Shown piece after piece: positions 28,299 to 43,860 of a stretch of 64,000 nucleotides of DNA. Made by a program: the position numbers and the translations under genes. Position 1 is the first letter of the stretch; each line of letters starts with the position of its first letter. The stretch covers positions 620,001 to 684,000 of the forward strand of contig JAZARR010000093.1 of the NCBI GenBank assembly GCA_037389465.1, written 5' to 3'. The notes under the pieces are model-generated. The model saw only the letters and a list, made by a program, of their open reading frames with translations. It did not search any database and had not been told where the DNA came from. The DNA is from Baylisascaris procyonis. Its lineage: Eukaryota > Nematoda > Chromadorea > Rhabditida > Ascarididae.

Positions 28299-31200
28299 GT
28301 GATTCAATACCTCTATTTCTTCAAAATTTTTGCTTGCAGCCATATTTCCAACAAACGCTCCAAACATTGCCACTTATCACACGTTAAAGTTGGAAGTTTA
28401 TGCTTTATATCAGTTGGTAGTGACAGTCACAAAAGATGTTATATCTGTACATTAGTCACGGGAGGTGTTATATCTTTGCAGCAACAACGAAAGGTGTTAT
28501 GTCTATCATTCACACGAAAGGCAAATCAATTTACCTGTTGCATCTTCATATCTCTGCTATCATTTTGCTAAAACAAGCCGTATGAATCATTGTCGCATGT
28601 ATATGAAACGGTGAAATGGTGTTTAATTAATAAACGGCTTTTCATTGTTTTTATTAAAGTACACAAAATCTTCCGAAATTCATAATGAGTCATCTCGTAT
28701 GAAATAATTTGTATTGACTCATCAATAAGTCATCTCGTTACTTGGAGCCCATATCGAAGTTAATCTGAAATTTCTCCGTAATTCAGAAGAAAGTTTGAAA
28801 AAGCGGTGCGGATCAAATGTACCTGAATTGATCGGTCATCTAATGGATTTTGATCGGAGATGATCGCATTCATATAAGCCATCTGTGGAATGGTCGCAAT
28901 TTTAAAATTTGCAAGTGGGGATGCATAAAGATTGACATAAAGATAAACAGCGCAGCATTGGATAAAAGGCACGAAATATCAGCATTCTTATAGGGAGAAA
29001 ATAAACCGAAATAGTGACACTATGGATAACTTTGCCAACGTACTATAAAACTTGATGCTTTCGTACTATAAGCTGTACAAACTTTTATTGAGACTTTAAC
29101 CCTCACTTTATGTTGAGTTTTGGAATTTGACTTTTAACACAAAATTTTCACTCAGAACACTATCTAGGATAGTATTATAGGTTGGTATTTGTAGCTGATG
29201 TGATTAGATTGTGAATATTGTTTGTGTTATGATAAAGTGGTTGCAGGTTGGTGCTGTAATCGTAAATCCGGATTTGAAGATCATTGGTTCCGGTTACAAC
29301 GGTATGCCAAATGGATGTTCGGATGACGTAATGCCTTGGGGGAAGGATAGTGATAATCCACTCGAGACCAAGTATCCTTTCGTATGTCATGCTGAAATGA
29401 ACGCGATTCTCAACAGGAATTGCGAATCGGTGAAAGGATCAACGATTTATACTGTATTGTTTCCGTGCAATGAATGTGCCAAACTTATCATTCAGGTTGG
29501 ATCTTTTTTAGCATTCACACTTTGATCTGTTTGATTGCGCACCGATGTGGGATCCACGGCCATGATTAAGATTCATAGGGTCTAAACTCCTTGACTCTCT
29601 GCCATTTGGAAGGGTGAAAGGTTATTAAAAGGCTGGATATCAAGCTTGATTGCATTCCTCGACTCAACCCTAATATATAGTTATATGTTGGAGAATTTTA
29701 TTTAGTTGTGAACAACCTCAAGCAACTACACAACGTATACCCTTGTACATAGTTATGCGATGTTTATTTTTGTATTTTTTAGTTATGTACATAGTTATAC
29801 TTTGCAAAATCTTTTTTAATATTCAGAGGGACTTTTAATAAAGAATCGACATTTGCAGCTCTATTTAAGTAGTAGAAGGCGTGAACTTTTTGTTCAATCA
29901 GAACTTATTGGCAGTTTCTTCCCTTCATGACAAATGCATTTGCTTTGATCAAAAATATTTTTTGGATAGAAAATTGCAGTATGAATAGAACGTGAATAGC
30001 GATACCCAAGTGTAACGATTGGGATTTTATCTCTTGATGATCTTGTAATTTCTTAATAGCATGTTTTGATAAGTGCACAAAGAATGTTTACAGGCAGGTA
30101 TAAGTGAGGTGGTCTACAAGCGAGATAAACCCGACAAAGTGGAGATAATTGCTTCGAAGAAGATGTTCGATATCACAGGGGTATGTTGTGCTTTCTCCCT
30201 TTAGTATTTCTCGGAAATGAAATGCTAGAGGCAATGAGTGCATCAGATGTGTTCGCAGTTTATCACTTTGGCTCCCTTTGCCTCAGTTTGATCTAGTTGC
30301 GGGTCTATCCAATAAGTCGTCGAGTTTAAAATGAACTCCTTGCTGCAATTTTTGTGTTATTAGCTTTACATTGTAAACATCGATTGTAAGCCTCCAGCCC
30401 TTCATTATAGGTCTATCAGTTGCACACTTTTCCTGAAAATTTTGCAACTGTTATAAGTCTAACATCCTACTATCTCGTTGATTTTAACGTTTGCTGCCAG
30501 TTTCGTCAAGTGGGATGATGCACCGCCAGGTGGCAGTTTACATTCCTTCTTGATCTTTAAATGCTAGTCACCACCTATGCATATGCCTACGTTCTCAGGC
30601 AATACTGTTCTAACTCGTCTACGATCTGGAAATTCTTCGATTATATGTCTGTCTTTCTAAATAGCTTGCAGAAATTATATATCCTGTCTTGAATGCAGGT
30701 AGGTTATCCATTTTTCATCTGTCGAAGAGTTTAGAAATTTTTTAAGTTCGGTGACTTATAAACGGATCTTGCAGTAAATTAAGATCTGACAGTAAACTAA
30801 GAAGGTGTGGGATTTGATCGACTGCAAATTTGAAACAGCAACGGATGTGAGACAAGATCGGGGCTTATAATCTAGCGATATTATTTCGTTTTTTTTCATA
30901 ATTCTTTAGCTTATTTCCTTCATTGGTTTACATTTACATCATTAATGGAAGTGCTATTCTGCAAGTGGATCGCCTCAACGCAAAGTGTAGATGTCGGTAA
31001 CAAGATCCATAAAATCCGCAAAGAGTTCTTCAGTCTAGTCTTTTAGTTAGAAAGGAAGTGGAAGAATTTTAAGTAGTATATAAAAAGAAAAGGATGAAAA
31101 CTGTCAGAGAAGGAAAAAAACGTCAAGGTAGTACATGATCACCACTCGCGACGATGCTCTAACTCCCCGAAAAGTTTCCATGCGCATATCTCAGTCGATG

Positions 31201-31472
31201 AAGTTTTATAGGAGAGCAATTTGCCTATGCGCAAGTTGGAATAAACTAAACCAGCAGCTTCTCTTATTGAATGTCAAAGTGAAAGTATTTGAGCAACAAT
31301 TAGTTAGAATTTCGAATTGAGGTCTGCTAACACTGTTTGCCTGTTTCAGGTACGCTATCGACAGTTTCGTTCTAAGCGGCAAGTGCTAATCGATTTCGGG
31401 TGTGAAATTCGTGATGCTGTACTCGGAACACCTGATGGAACTGCCCAATTAAACGGCCTGCACTTGAACTAG
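28182..31472 (+). CDS. DCTD: deoxycytidylate (dCMP) deaminase
   Basis: The enzyme deaminates dCMP to dUMP and so supplies thymidylate synthase; it is cytosolic and in other animals is activated by dCTP and inhibited by dTTP. Four exons (28182-28298, 29247-29495, 30094-30180, 31350-31472) give 191 residues, close to the human 178. Zinc and catalytic residues are all present: His87 and Glu89 in CHAEMNAI, Cys113 and Cys116 in PCNEC. The [12 protein letters not shown] loop near residue 57 is intact. The ATG at 28182 was chosen because a strong TATTCAG acceptor lies seven bases upstream, as for spliced-leader trans-splicing, and because the length to [13 protein letters not shown] matches the family. 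A cis-spliced longer N terminus from 26675 is also possible. Introns are 0.6-1.2 kb. The next gene is 2.5 kb away, too far for an operon. Confidence 0.95.
28299..29246 (+). other. DCTD: DCTD intron with a short tandem repeat
   Basis: At 28428-28520 three degenerate units of about 30 bases each contain GATGTTATATCT or a near match. No other feature seen. Confidence 0.7.
29247..29495 (+). CDS. DCTD: DCTD exon with active site
   Basis: The exon is 249 bases, phase 0 at both ends, between TTGCAG and CAG|GTTGGA. It carries the substrate loop [12 protein letters not shown] and the zinc motifs CHAE and PCNEC. Confidence 0.97.
29496..30093 (+). other. DCTD: DCTD intron
   Basis: A 598-base intron from GTTGGA to TTTACAG; nothing notable found in it. 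Confidence 0.9.
30094..30180 (+). CDS. DCTD: DCTD exon
   Basis: The exon is 87 bases, phase 0 at both ends, between TTTACAG and GGG|GTATGT. It starts [15 protein letters not shown], matching the AGIKEVIF segment of the human enzyme. Confidence 0.94.
30181..31349 (+). other. DCTD: DCTD intron
   Basis: A 1.17-kb intron from GTATGT to TTTCAG. A short open frame near 31135-31320 has no similarity that I recognise. Confidence 0.88.
31350..31472 (+). CDS. DCTD: DCTD last exon
   Basis: After TGTTTCAG it encodes [17 protein letters not shown] and a variable 23-residue tail, then TAG. The YRQF....VLIDF pattern fits the RKFIPKCSKIVIDF segment of the human protein. Confidence 0.92.
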   Translation, partial: VRYRQFRSKRQVLIDFGCEIRDAVLGTPDGTAQLNGLHLN

Positions 31473-32285
31473 TCTTTGTGACTTTAACTCTGCCTAGTTG
31501 CGTGCTTCTAACTCATCAGGATTAGACACTTCAGATGAGGTGTTACTCAAGAACAACGCAGATTGGAAAGCATATAGGAACAATTATGCTGAAAACTTTT
31601 GGATAGTTGGTGTGTAGGGCAAAGAATGTGAGTATTCAGAGGTAGAGGAAACTCAGTAGGAATAATGCGGGTGGGACTCCATCGCTTTAGAGTCGTTTGC
31701 TTCTCGTGTTTGTTTGTTTTGTTTTTTTTTTGCTTACATCGTTGTGCCTCGTATCGGCCTTGTTATATTATCTAAGCGAAGGGCATAAGATAGCACATTT
31801 GGAAAGGAATGTTCGCCGATATTCAGAGCAGTTCAACAAAATTGGCTGATTCAGTCGTTCTCTATTCTACGAGCAAAATTCCCTTCATTTATTTAAAGAT
31901 ATATAAATATTGATAGTGTTAACTTTTATTTAAAAATGTGTAAATGTTGATAGTGCTCCTTGTGGGTCTCAAAAATTCATTTGAAATTTTATACTCACAC
32001 ATTCGCCTTTCTCTCTGTTTCCGAGGCCAGTCGATTAAGCGCGTCTTCACTTCCATGTCTATTTGGAATCCGTTCGATTGCTTGCCTATTGCCATTTAAA
32101 TTTCGAACATATCGGCCGATGTATTTCAGATGCGTTTGAACATTAAGGCCGAACACTGTCAGTAGGCGATAGCATTCTCTTCTCTTCTGTTCTTGTCGCA
32201 GTATTTGCTGATAGTGAATATGAGTGGTTGGTTTTACTAGTTTGTTTATGCATCGGTCTTTCCACCTGATATTTTCCTTGAGAGC

Positions 32286-32312
32286 GGGTGAGGGGAGGGG
32301 AGGGGCGGTGGG
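32286..32312 (+). repeat. G-quadruplex-type tract
   Basis: Five runs of three or four G (GGG, three GGGG, GGG) with short spacers fit the G3+N1-7 pattern. Confidence 0.8.
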
Positions 32313-33944
32313 AGAGGAGATAGGACCATGGAAGATCGTAGATGAATTCGAAAAAAAATGGCGCACTGGGTAGTAATGTTGGAAAGCAAAAGCAACAGCA
32401 ACACTAAGGCAGAATAGCAAAATCAAAAACGCGCCTGGAATGCTTCCATGCAATTTTTGAAAATGGGGCAACTCTGTTTGTTTGTTTTGTTTTGTTTTTT
32501 TTTCTTTAAGAGCAGCACGTAAATTTTTGAAAGCTCAAGTGCCCAGGTAAGAATTTTCTAAAATATGAGGGAGGGGGAGGGTTGGCGAGAGACTGAAGTC
32601 GAAGCATTCAGCTCATTGCGTGCTGTGAGCTTAGGCATATAATTTAACTTATCATTTTAGTCTCCCATCATTCACAGTTTCAATAATATATTTAGTACTA
32701 ATGCAAATATTGTAAGATTGTGTGTTGGGGATTTAAAGTTGTAACATAATAGTTGCTTGAGGTGCTGCATTCCCTAACTCGCTAACAAATGCTTTTCGAC
32801 GATTATTTCTTTCCTTAATTCAGTAACTTTCATATAAGAACCCGTTATTCAAGACCAATTTGTATTTTTAGCTAATCGACCTATCGTACTGTTTCGTTTC
32901 AGATTTCATCTCATAAAGCAGGAAGGTTGTCAAGGTATAATTAGCTTACCTATAGCAGAGTGGTTTCCTAACGCGAACTTCCGCCCATCTTGACCATTTG
33001 GTATATGTAATTCGGTCTTTCACCTTTTAGAAAATATTGCGAAATTGATTGAATTTTCGGAGCAATTTTCATTGTTTTATGCAATGAATAATGAGTGGAC
33101 AAAGATTTAATATTGAGATGACGATTTGATAGGCAGTCGATTGCATTGGTGGCAACACTTCAGTCGTTCTTTTATATTCACTTCTAAAAATGCTAGGGGA
33201 AGCAGCATTTTTTGAGTATTCATCTGAGTAACCGGTCGCTCACTTAGACATTTGAATGTTTGTAAGAGTTTGGTATGATTGCTTGGAGTGTGAGCTGCCA
33301 ATATGAGTGGTGCACAAACAAAGGTTCTGCAGATTGCCATTGGAAATTGTTGCAATAACGCTGCAAAAGGCGGGATTTTCTGGCAATATGATTGCAAAAA
33401 AATAAAATCATCAATGACAACCCTGGGAGCTGTCTTTTTTGCAAACATTTTATTTTTGTATATGATGTCAGATCCGAAATGCTCAGTGATGCGCTTTCCC
33501 ATTTTCTTGTTATTAGTGAAATTTTGGTTCGTTTTTATGAAATGTTGATTTGTTTTGATTAATTTATCTGTGAAATTTGAATAAATGTTTGATTGTCTTC
33601 ATCTTACGAATTGAAATAATTACAAGTGTTCTTTGCAATTCCTTCGGGAATTATCGTAATTTGATGTTTTTGCTTTATGAAGGGAAGATAGGTATGTGAT
33701 ACCTATGAAGGTGGGAGACTAGTTATGTAGTTTTTAACGAATTTCTAATTTTCCTTTGTGTTCGCCACTTAAATCATCGTTTTTCTGAAATACTTTTAAT
33801 GTAGCCCTATCATTTTTTTTTTCAATTGCAACCTTTAATCTATAAAACGAGAAAGAGTCTACTAATGGAGACTGAGTAGCTGGAAGAATGACGGTCTCTT
33901 GATATTTCCTCATATTCAAGCAGGTTTGTTGCCTATAAAATGCC

Positions 33945-33956
33945 ACTCAATTGCAG
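33945..33956 (+). promoter_or_regulatory. NUDT21: candidate splice acceptor before NUDT21 ATG
   Basis: CTCAATTGCAG|G lies 22 bases before the ATG, with no coding sequence between. It could accept a spliced leader or join a 5' UTR exon. Confidence 0.45.
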
Positions 33957-33978
33957 GTAGGTAAGGAATAGTGGTGTA

Positions 33979-38152
<4,174 letters not shown>

Positions 38153-38310
38153 GGAGATCCCGATTGCGATGATGAGTGATGTTGTTCAATGAGTTTTGCT
38201 GAATCTTCACGTCGTTTTTATTGTTTGATGCGATATTTGAACGATTACTGAGTGGTTTTATGTAGTGACTTCATTTTGTCATTTCATAGTTTTCTTTGTG
38301 GCGCAGTGAT

Positions 38311-38454
38311 GTCTGTGTTGATACGGTAATGAGGGCTGTCTATATCGAATACGGTACTGAAGGGTTATCTGCGTTGAATACGGTATTGAAACGTTGTCTG
38401 GGTAGAACACGTTAATGGAGAGTTGTCTGTATTGAATAGGGTAATGAAGCGATT
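38311..38454 (+). repeat. 29-bp tandem repeat, five units
   Basis: Units start at 38311, 38338, 38367, 38396 and 38425. Each opens with GTCT or ATCT and most contain GAATACGGTA or a near match. The array begins 159 bases after the NUDT21 stop and may be in its 3' UTR. Confidence 0.85.
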
Positions 38455-39333
38455 CTTCTCAGGAATATTTTTGTTCCTCTTAGACGATAAATTATAACGC
38501 TTAAATAAGGAATGGAGCTGTTGTTAGGCTTTTGCTATTTGGAAGTGGTGTCTTAACCTCCTATACATTTACCGGCACTTCGATGCCTTCCAGTCAGAAG
38601 AAATTAAATAGTGGAGGCGAATAGGGGATCTTGTGTCCCTCTCACCTCCCCCGATCCCCCTTCCCCTCTTCTCGGCTGTCCTCCTTCGTCATTCTTTCAA
38701 GTCAGCGAGACGACAAATCCAGCACTCGAGAATGGGAAAATGGTTTGATCTCGGATCTTCATTATCCATTCTATTATGTAAAATTGTTCATCGAGTGGTG
38801 TTGTATGTCTGAATTTGCATTACACTCACAAATTGTCATAAATTTTGCATTCGTTTCATTGTTACGCTCTATCGCTCTCACTTCAAATAAACAAACAGAA
38901 ACAGTGCATCATATTGTGCGCATTTCCAGTGGAATATGTTTCTGTCAAGAATCATTGCTTATTTATCTATTTTTTAATGATAATATTATTTTATTGGTTT
39001 TTTTTATCACATTCTAATCTTTATTAGAATAGGGGTGCTCACTGTTACGGAACTCGTTAATACAGCCGAATAGTGCATTGTAGCAGTTATTTTCGAGATT
39101 GTGTGGTGATGGACATATTTGAATGCCTGTGATTAGGGTTGTAACAGCAAAGAAATTATGTTCACTTCAACCTTGCTTCGGTTGCTGTTGTTTGAACTGT
39201 GGGCTTTTGAGGTTAAGCATGTATTTAGAGGAGGGAGTGGGGAAGAGAGCATGTAGGAGTTTGCAGATGCGAGGAAGAAAGCTCTAAGGTGTGTTAGGTG
39301 GGAGGTATAGACCTGTGAAACAATCAGAGGAGG

Positions 39334-39349
39334 ATATATATATATATAT
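39334..39349. repeat. (AT)n short run
   Basis: An AT run of about 16 bases. Confidence 0.9.
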
Positions 39350-39526
39350 GGCTGTTTGAGTGAGGAATTTTCTCCGTTTGCCTGATTTCTGAATCTCGCG
39401 TTGAAGCTCTAAAAGTATGGTGGGGAGAGAGGGGAAGAGCAGATGTAGCGAGGAGGGGAAATAGCCCCGTCTTCCAGTTGAAGTCATGAATAGCTTCCTC
39501 ATCCGTTGATGGGTCCACCCATTTAC

Positions 39527-39701
39527 GATCTGAGTTCAGGATTGCGCACATGTGATCCGAGCTCAGTGTCGCCCTTATGTTTAAATTTGGAGTTGTCTAC
39601 ACATCGGGTTTGGAATCGCCTCTACATGACCTGGATTCAGGTTCGCCTATGTATGGTCTGATTTGAGGGGTGGCTGTCTGTGATCTGATTGATCTGGGTA
39701 G
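39527..39701 (+). repeat. degenerate ~27-bp minisatellite
   Basis: About seven units. The best are 39527-39553, 39554-39580, 39628-39654 and 39655-39681, each near the pattern GATCTGATTCAGG...CGCC.ATGT. The middle units are shorter and diverged. Confidence 0.7.
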
Positions 39702-42700
39702 CACTATCAGTGCATTCTTTAGGCTTTTCCCGGGAAAGAAATGCAGTGTTGGACTCCATTTTTCAGATACTGTTGAATCGTTTTCGCTCCCTATGTACCT
39801 CCATATTCCTTTCGAGAGTAGCTGACACCTTATTACGTGTCACTTCTATGCCTCGTTTGTTTCCGAACACACCATTCCATCTCCTTCCGCTTCATACCAG
39901 ATTTTATCCCAGATATTTTTATGTTCATTTTGGAGTTGCCGAACAGTCTGAGCCTACAAATAAGCTAATATCTGCTTGACCTCCTTTTGAGCACAGGTGA
40001 GCGTTTTGAACCATTTAAATGCGAGAGGTCGAATATTGTACGTCGATCATTCGAGGAGGAAGAAAGCGCAGATGGGTGGCCAGCGTCCCTTGATATAAGG
40101 TGCATGCATCTCGTATGGCTTATGGATGGTAAAGCGTGAGAGAAAATTCGAGTGGCTTCGTACAAAAAACAAGTAGAGTTTGGCTGTCGTTTAGGAAACG
40201 TGAATGAAGTATGCAAATATTGCTTTTTGTTATGCAAATAACCTAACCGAGGTAGCTATGTACAATAGCGTTAATACTCTTCTGATCATAGCAACGTCAC
40301 GTCTTTATTTTGTAGTGAAGAAAACACGCGATAAAGACCCAAGCAAACAAAGATGAGAGATCACGAGGCGACACTCAAATAAAACTACAGAAAAGATTGC
40401 TTTATATAAGCAATTAAGGGTAGTTGCACCTGTCGAGTAGTGCGCATATTGCATATATCATTGTTGCAAACGCTGCTTCAAATTTGACAAATTGCAGGCC
40501 ATGAAGACGTGTCAATGGAAGGAGTTGCAAACAAGCATTTCGAATTGAGCATGTCGGTTCTTTTCCTTGCTTCCTCGAAGGGGGATGCAAATTTTATGGG
40601 AGTAAAACAACTGTCAAGTAGAAATCTGGGAAACACCTTTAGTAATCCTGAGGCATGGGTGTGGACTGGACTAACCTTTAGGATACCACAAAGAGTTTTG
40701 GGTGGATAATCCGAAGCTATTGATTATAAACCTGCTGAAAGGATTCAAAAAAATTTTCGGAAGCTGCTTCAATGAGGCGATGTTATGCTTGGTCGTTTCA
40801 CTCAATATCTTCTCTTATAAACGGTATTAGCAGACTTGAGTAGAATATGATAAACTATGACGAAAGTAGCGCACGAAAGCTTGCTGATGATTCTTACGCA
40901 ACTAGAATTTTAAAAACAATTGGGAAAACGCGCCGATCTGTGTGCGCAGATTGGCACAATTCGATTTTGAAAAGTGGCGACTGTTCATTTAGCAGGTAAT
41001 ATTGTCCTGTGAGCAATGATTGTGCGTTTTCCTATTGACTTATTATTCTTTTTATTTATTCCGCCTTCACTTTCCTCAAGGATGAGTTTTAAAGATGTAA
41101 TGTTTGCAAGAATTTTCGATGCAAGAGACGAGTGAAGCGCAAAAGGTTGAGAGTTTTATGCGATAAACGGCTAAAACGATGGCACTTAGGTTGTTATGAA
41201 TTTACGTTGAGATGTTTTCTACTGGTGCGTAAATATATATTGACATTGATGGGAGTGGGGATGTGATAAGGTCATGTGTCACAATCAAATGTTTAAAAGA
41301 CCATGATCGAGAAAACGCTAGAATCATTTCGATTGCGTTTACGTGTCGAGTGGAAATCGACGTTTGTTGCGTGCTTTGCTGGCTCAGCATATTCACGTGC
41401 ATTTCATTTGCTTATATAGCGGATGTGCAGTTGTAATATCACAGAATGTGAAATTACACGTACGCCTCACACGTAGACACGCGATCTCTGTTTTAAATCT
41501 TTTTTCATATGACGTAGCATTCACGTATCTTTGAATGTGTTGTCTGTGGGTGGTAATGTTTGCTGTGTTTTAAAGTACACCTTAAGGATATCTCCATGCA
41601 GCATTATGTGCACATCGCTGCATACATCAGTTCTTCGAATATATGCAGTTTGTGAGGGGGAGGGGAAGGGGTAATGATGCACAACGGTGATACACAACGC
41701 TTTATCTTGGGTCTAGCCAAAGGCTTTAATTTAAATGTGTTGCGTTGTTGTGCTTCCAAATCAATGTTACCAGTAATGTGGTTTATTCCCAGCTATATAA
41801 TCTACAACCTGAAAACTCATTTCTGTCATCAGTAATTTCCATCTTTCTTGTTTTATTGGCTTTATAAATGGAACTTTTTTATTTCTCATTGAAAATGAAA
41901 TGTTGGAAATGGCTTTTGCAATTGCAGTTTTTTCCGCTATGAACTAAGCACTTTTAGATACGTTTAATCCGTAAGGGAGGATTAGATTCACAGCTATAAA
42001 AAGCTGAGAAGATGGATTTGCGCAATGTTGCTTATTCGTTTTATAGGCACTTAATAAGCTGACTTTGATGAACGATCTCGGTAATCACACTTGTGCAAAT
42101 GGATCTTATATGTTGCTGAAAAATTCTGTTATGACAAAGCATTGGGGTATAATAGAGCTGTTTTCTCTTTGAAAAATGAGAAAATTTTCCAGAAGAGATC
42201 GTCTAAAACTAAAATTTTCTCGTTCTCACCACTTTGGCCGAAAGAAATGGCTGAATTGCATATATTTTCGATTTTTGGGCATGAATGCGGGAATATTGCC
42301 TAAAGATAATTAATTTTCGCAAATGGAAGCTGTATACTGTGTAGATGAGAGAGATTAAAATGGAAGCCGTGCTTTAGGTGATGTTGGATGGTTTTATAAT
42401 TGCAAAGATTTCCCTGTAGACATCGAGTACGAACAGTGGAAAAAAGTCTAGTTTATTGGGCCAAAAGGGAGAGGATCATGTTCGCTTGAATCTTTGAACC
42501 TCTTCCTGCCTTACCCTCTCCCTCCTCTCCTTTCCCACAATTTCCCTCCCTTCTTTCCTCTCTTCCACAGTCAACAAACTTCTATATAACATAATAAGTA
42601 ACATGTGATACGTGTATTTCGATCTGCTTACTAACGTTCTTCGAAGCGCAGTTGGGGCACGTGTGGATTAAACACTTATTTTGAGGTGCATCTCATCGCG

Positions 42701-43522
42701 TGTTGATTCGTGAGGTGAATGCGGAATTGTCGATTGGCACTCATTGTGCACTCTTTTCAGCGAACGTTTGCTGCTTCGGGATGGCACATAGACGAGTGGC
42801 AGCCAGTGAGTGCCCTTCACTCCACCTGTGCTCATTCATTGTAGCATTCTACTCTCGGTGCTATTACGCAGCTGTAAAACCTCACAAGTTTTTTTGTTAC
42901 ACACGAAAGATATTATACGTATAGTTCATCTCCTGACAATCTAAGTTTATCGCAATCCTAGATCCTTCTTTCCCTTTCCTACCCTCTATGCAAAAAAGTG
43001 CTACCGGAATGCGACGAAACTATTGTTCGTTGTGTATCGTTCTCATATTTCAGTGAAGGAGGGGTGATGGCAACTCTAACATATCATTCTTCGCCCCAAT
43101 TCATTACGCGCCCTCATTCAATATCTCCGTATCACCGTTGCCTATTTTACACTCCAATTAAAAGTACCTGATCTAAAGTTAACTCGATGTCTGTAGTATC
43201 TGTGAAATCTATTTGTTGATGTGTACATTGCTTATCTCCTAAAGTGCTCTTTAAATTCAGTGAACACTTTAAGCAGTGAATTGCTGAACACTTATACGAC
43301 CAGGTGCACAAATTTTTGAATGTAGTAACAACCACAGTTTCTTTTGAATAGTGCCTCATCCCTTATCCTGTCGGCTTAGCTTAATATTCCATATATACAA
43401 CCCAGTAAGTTTACCGCAGTGGTGAATAACTGCACTATGAATTATAGGCAAATAGATCTGCGGTTTTACAAATTTGTGAAATGTGCGCATGGTAACGTCT
43501 TATCTGCGTGTACTCTTTATGT

Positions 43523-43860
43523 TGTCTCTGCCTGTCTGTACGTTGGTTTCACCCGAGGAGCCACCGAGGTAAAGCCATGAAATTTGGCGGCTATGATTCA
43601 CACCGAACGTCGCCGTTTTTTACCAACTCCGAAATGGCACTTTTTGCTTTACTTCCATCTTGCTACCTGTCAGGTTGGTTTCACATCGACTCGCCTTGGA
43701 GCATCAATCTTTGGGTGAAAATTTGTGTGAGATGATTGGGTCATCGTGTATTATCGTGGATGTTTCATCATTGAAGCTAATTTATGTAACTGCTCGATGT
43801 GATGAACAATGGCAAAGCACATATCATGCCACCTGATTCCCTGTGTTTTTACGCATATTT
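43523..43860 (+). repeat. dispersed repeat, two-module copy II
   Basis: The P module (CTGCCTGTCTGTACG, then CATGAAATTTGGCGGCTATG and ATTCAC) is followed about 288 bases after its start by the C module AAAGCACATATCATGCC and CCCTGTGTTTTTACGC. Confidence 0.65.

Larger units (their letters stand above)
31473..33978. other. interval between DCTD and NUDT21
   Basis: 2.5 kb holding the DCTD 3' end and the NUDT21 promoter. No AATAAA lies close to the DCTD stop. A G-quadruplex-type tract sits at 32286-32312. Minus-strand open frames at 31995-32471 and 33107-33502 were not accepted as genes. Confidence 0.75.

Noticed and set aside
31995..32471. Minus-strand open frame of 158 codons with a hydrophobic N-terminal stretch
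   Set aside because: The frame has no ATG (it opens at TTG), its upstream AAACAG lacks a pyrimidine tract, and no family is recognised. A GTGAGT at its end resembles a donor, but no matching next exon was found.
33107..33502. Minus-strand ATG frame of 131 codons between DCTD and NUDT21
   Set aside because: No recognisable domain, no splice or poly(A) context, and it lies in the expected NUDT21 promoter. An open frame of this length is possible by chance in 64 kb.
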